From positions 12,438,276-12,502,275 of the forward strand of contig NC_053127.1 in the NCBI RefSeq assembly GCF_010015445.1: a stretch of 64,000 bases of DNA. The letters are read 5' to 3'. Below are positions 54,981-64,000 of the stretch, one piece after another. Every line of letters begins with the position of its first letter. The first letter of the stretch is position 1. The notes below the pieces were generated by a model, which saw only the letters and a list, made by a program, of their open reading frames with translations, searched no databases and was not told the DNA's origin. The DNA is from Perca fluviatilis (taxonomy: Eukaryota > Chordata > Actinopteri > Perciformes > Percidae). The translations under genes and the position numbers were made by a program.

Positions 54981-55278
54981 CTATGGAGTAAATTCTAATG
55001 TCAGACTCACGTAATGTTCTACTCTGTGATTACTTATGTACTCAGTCATCTGTAGGAAGCAGTGTATAAAGTCTGTGTGCAGTTAAAAGACTCAGTCACT
55101 AGATGGAGGCAAACAGACAGCAGTGAACTCTGGATTCAGCAGCTGCTTTAAATTTAAGCTTAATTTAATTCTCATGATTTGAAATGACTCATCACATGAA
55201 GACATAAGTTCCACAGGAGAACAGACATCTGCATAATCACCATCAGACTTAGATTATTCAAAAAGGTACATCAGATTT

Positions 55279-55391
55279 TTATTAAATTAAATACACAAAG
55301 GACTGTTACATTATTTCTGTAAAGGCTGGAGGAGTTGTAAAGTTGTAACAAAATGAAACAGAGCAGTAAAATGGAAGGAAAAGAGTTTATT
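55279..55391 (-). terminator. Candidate polyadenylation signals of the TIM-like gene
   Basis: On the minus strand, AATAAA occurs at 55391-55386 and again at 55284-55279, 450-560 bases past the stop. Either would give a normal 3' UTR. The choice between them cannot be made from sequence. Confidence 0.45.
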
Positions 55392-55841
55392 TGAAGGATT
55401 ATCTATGAACACAAAACAACAGGAGTCTCTGGGATCTATCGATTCTACCTTACAGAGTTATGTAATCTGTTTTCTTTCTCCCTCAATTTGTTAAAAGTCA
55501 CAAAATACTGCAGTTCCCATGAGCCTCAGAGGCCATCCATCCAGCTTCTGTAACATCGGAGTTCTCCAGTAATATTCTCTGGGACTCGTAGTTGGTTTTT
55601 CTGCTAAAGTTGGACACAGTCTGTTTTTTCTTGGAGATTTTTGTCAATGAAGCAGAACATTTTCAGTTCAGTGTCTGACTGTTTGTTCTCATGATTCAAC
55701 CAGGACAGTTCCCCCTGGTCTGGGGGACAGCAGGAGCCTTGAATGCCTCCTAAATTGAGGTGATATGTACATGTGTTTTGTCCAGAACTTGTCGACTTTC
55801 TGTCCCCCGGGTCAGCAGGTCATTGGGTGGAGCTTCAGGGC

Positions 55842-55969
55842 TCAGGGGCAGTACTCGTACTCACCTCCATCACCGCCTCCATCTATCTGGTAGATGTTTT
55901 CCACCGCTGAACCTCGACTGTGGAGGTGCAGAGTGGACGAAGTCGAGTTGAACAGGACCGAACTGTTGA

Positions 55970-56006
<37 letters not shown>

Positions 56007-59000
56007 AGGCCTGAAAGACAGAATTAATATATTTTCATTCATCTTTTTTTATTCATTAGTTTCTTTAATAACACAATTTCCCTGCAATTTCATAATGATT
56101 TTCTAGAATGGTTCCTGGAAGGCTACTCTATAATGTGGCACTTATTGTAGCCTGGGAACATTAGGAGAATATGTACACATAGTTAGTACAAACTTATAAG
56201 CCCTTGTGGATTTCCTTTCTTCATAGAGCTTTTCATTTAAACTAAGGTTAATATAAATGTACATTTCTACATATTTCGCTGACCTGATGGTGTTTCCTTA
56301 CACAGTGATTATTACTAAATGACATCGTCCTTTCCAGGAACCTTCTATGAAGTTGCTTATACATATCATACATTTTTGAATTTTATCCTTTTATCTCTGT
56401 TATAAAGTTTTCATTTGACATTTTTCTGGGTTTGTTGTGTGTTTCTTAAATGATGTTAGAACTTCATTGTGGTTTAGGTTAACCTATTTTAATTATTATT
56501 TTTTCTGGGCCATTTTAGGCCTTTAATTCCACAGGACAGATGAAGACATGAAAGGGGAGAGAGAAGGGGAATGACATGCAGCAAAGGGCCGCAGGTCAGA
56601 GTCGAATCCGCGGCTGCTGCGTCGTGGAGTAAACCTCTATACAGTACAGGCCAAAAGTTTGGACACACCTTCTCATTCAATGTGTTTTTTATTTATTTTC
56701 ATGACTATTTACATTGTAGATTCTCACTGACGGCATCAAAACTATGAATGAACACATATGGAATTATGTACTTGTCTTATATGTCTTATATTTTAGATTC
56801 TTCAAAGTAGCCACCCTTTGCTTTTTTTATTAATAAGGGAAAAAAATTCCATTAATTAACCCTGACAAAGCACACCTGTGAAGTGAAAACCATTTCAGTT
56901 GACTACCTCATGAAGCTCATTGAGAGAACACCAAGGGTTTATGGGCGCTATCAAAAAAAGCAAAGGGTGGCTACTTTGAGGAATCTAAAATATAAGACAT
57001 GTTTTCAGTTATTTCACACTTTCTTGTTAAGTACATAATTCTATATGTGTTCATTCATAGTTTTGATGCCTTCAGTGAGAATCTACAATGTAAATAGTCA
57101 TGAAAATAAAGGAAATGCATTGAATGAGAAGGTGTGTCCAAACTTTTGGCCTGTACTGTATATGTGCGCCTGCTCTACCAACTGAGCTAACCCAGCCACA
57201 AGGCTGACCCAGTTATTTAAGATTAATTTCAACCTTTGGTCGCGTGCTCTTCACATTTTGACGTTTATGCTGTGACATTTATCAGATCATGTTCAGCGAG
57301 CTCTGTGAATGTCACATCAGTCAAAAAGGAAACCACAGAGGTTTCTTCTTTCCTTTAATCTTGGTTTCAAAGGCCAGGATTCTAGTAAAAGAAAACCTGC
57401 TGCAGACTAGAGATCGTCTAGACTTAACATATCAAACTTTTCAGGAACATTCAGGTTTTAATCGTGTATTAAAACACTGGAGGGGTTTAGGCTGAGGTCA
57501 GATTTAGGTCCCATTCTTGAGTGAAATAAGAACATGGATATGGTTTGTACAGGATGTAAAAAGCATAAGTCCAGGACAGGCAAAGCAATTTTGTAGCTTG
57601 TTTACAACACAGTGAGGTTTAGGAATCACATTTTATTATCACATTTCTGTCTGACACAAGAAAACGTTAAGTCTAAATTCAGGACGCTCTGCAGGATGAC
57701 AGTAAGAGTACAGATGTTTCTGTTCTGACTCTGCATGGTTCTCTTTCTGTTGGGCAATAATCTAACGCGATGGTGGTTTTGGGTGGTTTCTTATATCGCT
57801 GAGTTTCGGTTTGAACACACCACAGCATCACAGAGCCGTGTGGACGTGATGCCGGGATGAAGATGATGATAATTAGTGATGATGCAGAGATGTTTGTGGG
57901 GTAAGATATCACAAGAGATGCCCCTGTGGTCAAACTGCCAAATTATGAAGGCTCGGCTGAGTCATGATTTGTCATCAGAGAGCTGCAGTTTGTTCCGACA
58001 GTTGTTTTTTAACTGCAAACTGCTAAATTTTAATGATGGTTTCTAAGCTGCTTCAAAAGCTGCCAGACATGAATTTATTCGGAAAAAGTCAGTCACCAAA
58101 ACAAGAAAAAGAAGAAGTTTCCCAATCTGAATCACTCACATACAAAACTTACATTTTGTTGAGTCGCCTCTTTCTGCTTGCTGCAGAGACAAAAAAACAA
58201 ACATCAGAAATAACATTAATGAGGAGATCAGTTCACTTGACTTCTCAGTAAATACAAATGTACTGGAATAACTAAGATCAAATTACATTTCATCTCTGAT
58301 TCCAGACACCAAGACTTCACACTTTGAATGTTCTGTTTTAGTAAAAGATTTAAAGGATCATGATTGATGTAAATCTAGGATATTAAGAGACTGGCATTAG
58401 AATGCTAATTATAACTTAACATCTCATAATAACAAGATCCGTTTCTCAGAATTATGAGAAAAACTTTTTGAAGAATTAAGAGATCTTTTGAGCATTTTTA
58501 TATCTTTACTGAGTTGACAGTAAAAAGAGGAAATTTCTTCTAGAAAAATAACTTCTGGGTTCTCACAAGTCGCTATATCTCGCAATGTTAACAAAAGTGC
58601 CCCTGTGATTTTTTCCTTGGCCAATGCTGCACCCTTCCACCAAGTTTCATGAAAATCAGGCCAGTAGTTAGACAAACAAACAGACAAACCGAGCTGAAAA
58701 CACAGCCTCCGGTAATAACGGTGGGACAGTGAAGAGTCTGTAGTTAGTTCGGTCAAATGGATCAGAATCTGTAGGCAACAGCCAGGACATGATTTTGGTA
58801 TCGGAAGCATTCTAGTTTCAGTTTGTAGTCCGAGTAGTATTGACCAATCACGTTTGAGCGGGCTTTGGTTGCATGCTGGTAAACAGTCCCTATAGAGAGT
58901 GAAAGAGGTGGAACGCATTGGCCGAAATGCATCTCTGAACACACCAGCTATCGTTTGACGACAACTTTGGTTTTTATAAGCTTTTGTATTTATTTATCAT

Positions 59001-62000
59001 TATTCATATGCAGATATCTGATTAGCCAAAATGTTGTCTTGACCAAAAACACTTCATCAAACTGGTCTGTACATTGACCAGGGCACAGAAGAGGCTTGGC
59101 CCGGATATCCGCTGGCTACACCGGAACCCTCGAAGTATCAGCTGTTGTTAAAGGACAAATCCGGCGCAAAATGAACCTAGGGGTTAATAACACATTTGTA
59201 CCGAGTCGACCGTTCTCTGGGACATGTTTTCATGCTAATCGAATGTAACCAGTTGTATTGCAAACCGCTAATTAGCTTGTAACGCTAGTAGTCGGGGCAC
59301 GGCTAAAGTCAAAAGAAATCGCTATTTCTATACCACTAACAAGGCTCAAAATAGCACCACACGTCCACGGTTGCATAATGAGGGTCCCTACATGTAAACC
59401 GAAGCATTGAGAACTTTGTAAGTGTACAGACAGTTTATTAAAAAGATAGTTTATAAAGACAATACCCTTCACGTAAACAGGCGGGCACCTTTACCCTTGC
59501 CCCGACGACTAGCATTAAAAGCTAATTAGCGGTTTGCGATAAAACTGGTCACATTCAATTAGCATGAAAACATATCCCAGAGAACGGTCGACTCAGTACA
59601 CACGTGTTATTAACCCCTAGGTTCGTTCTGCACCAGATTTGTCCCTTAAATCATCGTCAAACCAGTGGTTGATAGGTTCTGATGGTACTTTTTACTTGAA
59701 CTCTTCCATCGTAGCCGACTGACCACTGGTTCCTCTCTGGATTGAAGCAACATGTTTGGTCAGCCTGACACACACAGTGGATGTTATTTCTTCCCTCTTT
59801 GTTGTTGTGAGTGGGAGGATGATCATAACCACACTGACTTTTGTACTTACCGATAATGACGAATGCTACGCCTGCTGTAACCAAGGTTACCAACCCAAAC
59901 AGAACACACAGCAGAACCACGTTCACACCGCTGCTCTCCTGTAAAACACACACAAACACTTTACATCAAAAACAATCTTAAAGGGAAAATATAACAACAG
60001 TAAGACATTACTGTCTGGAAAACATCTTCCTGTTTTTCTTACAAAGGTTGATACAAGGTGTTTTTTCCCTCCTTCCTTTTGTTAGCTATAAACGTTACAA
60101 GTCCAAGCTATCTGTCCCTTCACCATATTCAATATTTGGAATGAGCCATTGAGCTGTTAAGAAAGTAAAAGCTAGTTAACATAAATGTGAAATTTTGCAA
60201 AGTGTGAAAGAGTGTTTTTCCCTATTCATTTATTTTTCACAACAAACTTGAGACTCTCAGAGAATGTCATAATGTTTATATTTTGACAACCAGTTTTAAA
60301 TTATTTAAACATTGTTTCTGAGAAATCACGTTGTGTCTGTCAGTTTGGCGGGTCGCACGGGTCGTAATGCCTGCTGCTGCCATGGAGTAGAGTCAAGTCA
60401 TATTAGTCCCTTTCCGACCGGAGGGATTTTTGCAGTTCCTAGAACATAACGTTCCTATAACCCTGTTTTTCTCGTGTTCCAACTGGTCCAATTTGGGGAT
60501 TATTAAGTTCCTCTGACTGCAGTTCCTGTAACTCTTTCAGCTCCTACTTCAGGGCAGGGTCTTTTTGCCTTTTCCCTTATGAGGTTCCCGGCAAGGTACA
60601 ACAGGAACATTCCGATGGCCTCCTCCATGCTGGTTTGTTGTTGTATCTGGCGCTACACTAAAGTCTAGTGATGACGCTATAAAGACCGTTGCCATGCTTG
60701 CGTCACTCCCTTACCCCTCCTACCAGTTCCTATGGCCACTTGGCCAGTGCAAATGCAAATGGCAAAACCGGTTTTGGGGGAGAGTAGTTAGAACTGTTTA
60801 GAAGTGGACTGTTCCTATAACTACGTTCCTGTAACTACTTGGTCGGAAAGAGGCTTTAGACTGAATCACCTTGACGTTGCACCAACAACAACAATCACTT
60901 CCGGGGAAGACAACAAAGTTCATTTGAATGGCGGAGTTATTCGTAATCTGCAAAAGTTGTTGAATTCTGTTGTAATTTTCAGCCGTAACTGTAACGTTTA
61001 AAGGCATGTAGTTATCTGCCGTTTCTGCTCTGCTTACTTTGTTCACTTCTTTGATAAACCAAATCAACCAAAAAACTAGCAGTCGAGTCATTTTCTTTAG
61101 TTTGTGGCCGAACATGTAAATTAGGTCTCCAACCTAACATGAGCGATCCAGATGTTAAAAGTAACTTGATTTCAACTGCAGATTGTGTTTTCTGTTTTCA
61201 CCTTTAGCCGTTAGTCTGAATTTCTTCTGAAATTAAGGACATTCAAATTTTCACACGGGAAGTCTCTCTCACTCCCTGTCTCACCTCGGCCTTGATGCTG
61301 CTGGGGGAGGAAGTTAGGAGAAGCTCTGTTGAGCTCATCTGACCTGCAGGATGAGGAAATGAAAGTAGATGTTTTTAGTGCAGTCAGCAGCATGATGTCA
61401 TGATGAAGGTTTAGAAATAGATATAACTGGAGTTTGTTTAAGAAGTTCTCATCTGGAGGCTGATTTTCAAGGTCAATGTGAACAGATTGATCTCCACTGA
61501 CAACACTTTGACTGTGAATGAATCCTCCTGCTCGACCATCGTTCACTCTCTTTGGGTCTGTGCTGTACCTGCTGTATAACTGGCTGTTGTCTGCTCTGTA
61601 GACGTCTCGTTTAATGTTGTTGATGTGGTCGTCTGTGGAGCTGAAACGGAAACCAGTGTGACATTAACATGTGCAACACCAATAAAGATCACTGTGTGAC
61701 ATCAGTTATCCCAATATGCTAACGACAGCTGTAGGGTCGTTAGCATATTGTGATAACTGATGTCACACAGAGGAAATTGGAGAAGTTGATTTAATGCATT
61801 TTTGGATTCCTGGAGCTTCTCTCTGGTCCTGTCCAGCTATGACTGTTTATATTCTGATGGAAAACCAGTTAGCTGCAACCTTCAATACTAACTACTATCT
61901 TTTCTGATACTTTCAGAGTTTTCCTAGTTTTTTTTAAACTAATGCAGTGCATGTTGAAAACGTGCCTGATCATCCAAACAAACTTCACACTTGACATTGT

Positions 62001-63883
62001 GCTTTGTTGGGTTCTCAGCAATACACCTGCCATGACATAACAGCGCCATTTTGCTAACAGCTCACTATTTGGGACCAGGCTATTTCTGGGAACAAAACCA
62101 TTTATTGTGCAAGTTACATCACTGATGCTTAAAATAGTTTGCTACAGTGTAACATCTCTGGTCTCTCTTTCTTCATCTGTTCTTGAATGGACTGTAGTGA
62201 GTTGAACCCAGCATGCCATTTGCACTTACACATGTGTACATGACGCACTACTAATAAACATGTCCAGTAGATCTCAAGAGCTCGCACTCCACACTGCACT
62301 TCCTTGGGTCCTCAGCAATACAGCCGCTAAGTGTGAAGGCGATCGAATGAACGGTTGTCGAGAAAATTGAAGGACAGATGACAGAGACACAGAGACTCCT
62401 TCCATTTTAGTTAGAAAGTTGTTGTTTTTTAAATGAATGAATGGCCTACTTTAGTCATACCGATATGAAACAGAGAAAATATTAATATTATTATTATTAA
62501 TATTAAAAGAGCTACATAAAAACTGTAGAATAATGTATCCAAAGAACAGAGGTTTCTTTCTTATCACTCCAGTTAGAGTGATCTTAATCTTGTTGGCATT
62601 AATGCCATAATCAGAATAAAACTTTATTTGTTCTGTGATCAGCTGATTGTAAAATTAAAGTGGAAAGACAAAGACAAACATGAATAAATTGGCATCACCT
62701 CTCCTCCCACCCAACAGTTCACGGCTGCGACATTGTTTGTATATGCCCTCCTGCACAAACGTTAGGATATTTTAAATCATTTCTCACCTCTCTCAACACT
62801 CAAAATGAACTGATGTTTGTCATCATTGAACCATCCGGGTATTTCCACTCTGCACCCATATAGTCCAGCATCCGTCTCTGAGACGTTCAGTATCGTCAGA
62901 GAAACATCTCCATCACCCAGTCGTCCCAGTAACTTATACCTGCTGGAAACTCTGGTTTCTTCTATCACTTTATGTCCGTCTGTGGAGATGAGCTGGTCGT
63001 TGCAGCCTGAGTTTGGTATTTGTCCTCGACCCCAACAAACTGACAGTGCTTTGTAGCGTTTGATGTCATATTTACAGGACAGAGTGACGTCTTCACCTGT
63101 TCGACCAACAACTGTGCTGCCGTCACATTCACTGACTGTGGAGACAAAAACGGGCACTGTAGATTTACGGTCACACTTTGTGTTGAAGCTGAAAATCTAA
63201 ATTCGGCTTGTTTATTGGAAATATCTCAACCTGTTCTTATCGGCTTTTATCTGTTTTAATTGTTATACACTCTAAGTTACATTTCTGCTTTCTGTTTTTG
63301 CTGAGCTAAGAGTCAAATTTCCCATGTGAGACAATAAAGACTGAACTGATCTGACAGATATAAAAGTACAACCCACAACATGTTGGGTTTGTGCCCTTTA
63401 TCAGATACATTAGCTGGTATCCTATGGTGTTGAGCTGCCGCAGCTTTGGTTTGTTTATTGAAAAGGAAACTATGTCACAGCTGAATCTGACACTCTTATT
63501 GACTTTGACAAATGACTTTCCCAAATACATTAAGTCATTATAACTGATATTAATAATGAGTCTCTGTCAAAAGAAACAGTACGAAAATGGCAAGAACAAA
63601 ATTGTTTGGAGGACAAAAAAGAAACATTATTCTCAGTAATAAATAAACAAAAGAGTTTAGATAATAAATATATGACAAATGCACACGGTCACAGAATGCA
63701 CATAAAGACAAAACACACCTACAGACTGAAGTTAAAGATGTATAGTCGTGTTGAAAACCTCGACAGAAGGAGTTTTAACTTTTTTGTTTACTTGTTTGAT
63801 CACTTTCAAATGAAGTCAGCGATAATGTCGAGTGAATATAAGTTACCTGTGAGGAGAGCGAGGAGCAGAACGAGCTTCATCAT
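55842..63883 (-). CDS. TIM/HAVCR-family phosphatidylserine-receptor-like immunoglobulin protein
   Basis: Seven minus-strand exons, 63883-63847, 63135-62788, 61640-61569, 61343-61285, 59938-59851, 58180-58153 and 56010-55842, give 266 residues. Domains: signal peptide (MMKLVLLLALLT), IgV about 15-128 with CWGRGQ, RYKLLG, DVSLTI and GWFND, then a short Thr/Ser-rich mucin stalk (129-172), a transmembrane helix (177-201), a basic stop (ASRKRRLNK) and a tail. The tail has Gln213-224, then AVENIY251QID and EYEYC (Tyr262, Tyr264). RYKLLG and the W-F-N-D motif are TIM hallmarks; W-F-N-D is the metal/phosphatidylserine pocket in mammalian TIMs, so binding of apoptotic cells is the likely role. The tail tyrosines resemble TIM-1/TIM-3 signalling motifs. 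One of the two extra TIM disulfides is missing. The 28-base sixth exon is a microexon. Whether the gene is orthologous to havcr1, havcr2 or timd4 cannot be told by eye. Confidence 0.92.
56495..57205 (-). mobile_element. tRNA-derived SINE, split by a Tc1/mariner-type MITE
   Basis: Read on the minus strand it starts with TTAGCTCAGTTGGTAGAGCA (polymerase III A box, near 57190-57170) and, beyond the inserted MITE, has a B-box-like GGATTCGACTCTGACC (56607-56592), then a tail with GCATGTCATTCCCCTTCTC. It lies in the last intron of the TIM-like gene. Confidence 0.78.
56640..57160. mobile_element. Tc1/mariner-type MITE inserted in the SINE
   Basis: A 517-bp element (56642-57158) has inverted ends CAGTACAGGCCAAAAGTTTG / CAAACTTTTGGCCTGTACTG that stay paired for about 40 bases, and TA on each side. 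The ends and TA target fit Tc1/mariner. No transposase is present. Confidence 0.85.
58555..58705 (+). repeat. Dispersed repeat, shared with 1556-1715
   Basis: TTCCACCAAGTTTCATGAAA and AGACAAACAAACAGACAAAC match the copy near the left edge. It lies in intron 5 of the TIM-like gene. Confidence 0.6.
59148..59649. mobile_element. TTAA-flanked foldback MITE (GGACAAATC termini)
   Basis: A 494-bp element (59152-59645) between TTAA copies. Its arms, about 59152-59285 and 59505-59645, are inverted copies over roughly 130 bp (GGGGTTAATAACAC, GTCGACCGTTCTCTGGGA, ACCGCTAATTAGC). It lies in intron 5 of the TIM-like gene. Confidence 0.8.
60405..60857. mobile_element. Probable MITE with CCTTTCCGACC ends (TIM-like intron 4)
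   Basis: CCCTTTCCGACCGGAGGG at the left answers to GGTCGGAAAGAGG at the right. Internal GTTCCTATAACC/GTTCCTGTAACTAC words repeat. I could not define the target duplication. Confidence 0.55.
61692..61770. repeat. Near-perfect 35-bp hairpin in TIM-like intron 2
   Basis: Arms 61692-61726 and 61736-61770 pair at 34 of 35 positions (CTGTGTGACATCAGTTATC is at the outer end of each), around a 9-base loop. Confidence 0.9.
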
Positions 63884-64000
63884 GAACACACTGACAAACT
63901 GTCATCACACTCACACATTTAAACACACATCTGCTGAAACTCTGTGAGTCACCACAGCTGCACAGCGTTACTGCACACTGTAAAAAATCTTCCACTGTCA

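Noticed and set aside
56495..57205. tRNA gene
   Set aside because: A and B boxes are present but the body is a SINE with a non-tRNA tail, and the boxes are split by a MITE.
63606..63947. 113-codon plus-strand frame at the right edge
   Set aside because: It is antisense to the signal-peptide exon of the TIM-like gene and ends in CA/CT-rich sequence.

Overview
The window is vertebrate nuclear DNA, almost certainly from a ray-finned (teleost, percomorph-like) fish. Genes are split into short exons with GT-AG introns, the intergenic DNA is dense in CA/GT microsatellites and MITEs with termini common in fish genomes, and the proteins read like fish orthologues of mammalian genes. There is no bacterial or viral gene content. 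I joined exons by eye from splice sites, reading frame and phase. Every complete model closes in frame with a stop.

Layout, left to right: (1) 1-4952, minus strand: the 5' part of an unrecognised gene, four candidate exons, running off the left edge. (2) 5953-8970, plus: zmat2, a spliceosomal zinc-finger protein, six exons, 201 aa. (3) 12932-27666, plus: lcp2 (SLP-76), 21 exons, 508 aa, with SAM, tyrosine motifs, proline-rich linker and SH2. (4) 33667-35388, plus: a foxi-class forkhead gene, two exons, 413 aa, with a recognisable CCAAT/GC/TATA promoter. (5) 35.7-49.0 kb: a 13-kb gene-poor stretch of repeats. (6) 49055-51589, minus: nhp2, an H/ACA snoRNP core protein, four exons, 155 aa. (7) 52650-54696, minus: a PLAC8/cornifelin-like cysteine-rich gene, 126 aa, with a non-coding 5' exon. 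(8) 55842-63883, minus: a TIM/HAVCR-family receptor, seven exons, 266 aa: signal peptide, IgV, short mucin stalk, transmembrane helix, and a tail with a 12-residue polyglutamine run and tyrosine motifs.

The genes are not one pathway. They are housekeeping RNA-processing genes (zmat2, nhp2), immune signalling genes (lcp2, TIM-like), an ectodermal/ionocyte-type transcription factor (foxi) and a PLAC8-family protein. From memory, the human counterparts of zmat2, lcp2, foxi1, nhp2 and the TIM family all lie on chromosome 5q, so the window looks like a shuffled piece of a conserved linkage group.

The most notable points: long TG repeats placed directly against lcp2 3' splice sites; the polyglutamine tail and missing non-canonical disulfide of the TIM-like receptor; several MITE families flanked by TTAA; a MITE inserted inside a tRNA-derived SINE; a 38-bp minisatellite inside an inverted-repeat element in an nhp2 intron; a near-perfect 35-bp intronic hairpin; and the unidentified gene at the left edge. 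I saw no clear sign of a wholly new biological system.
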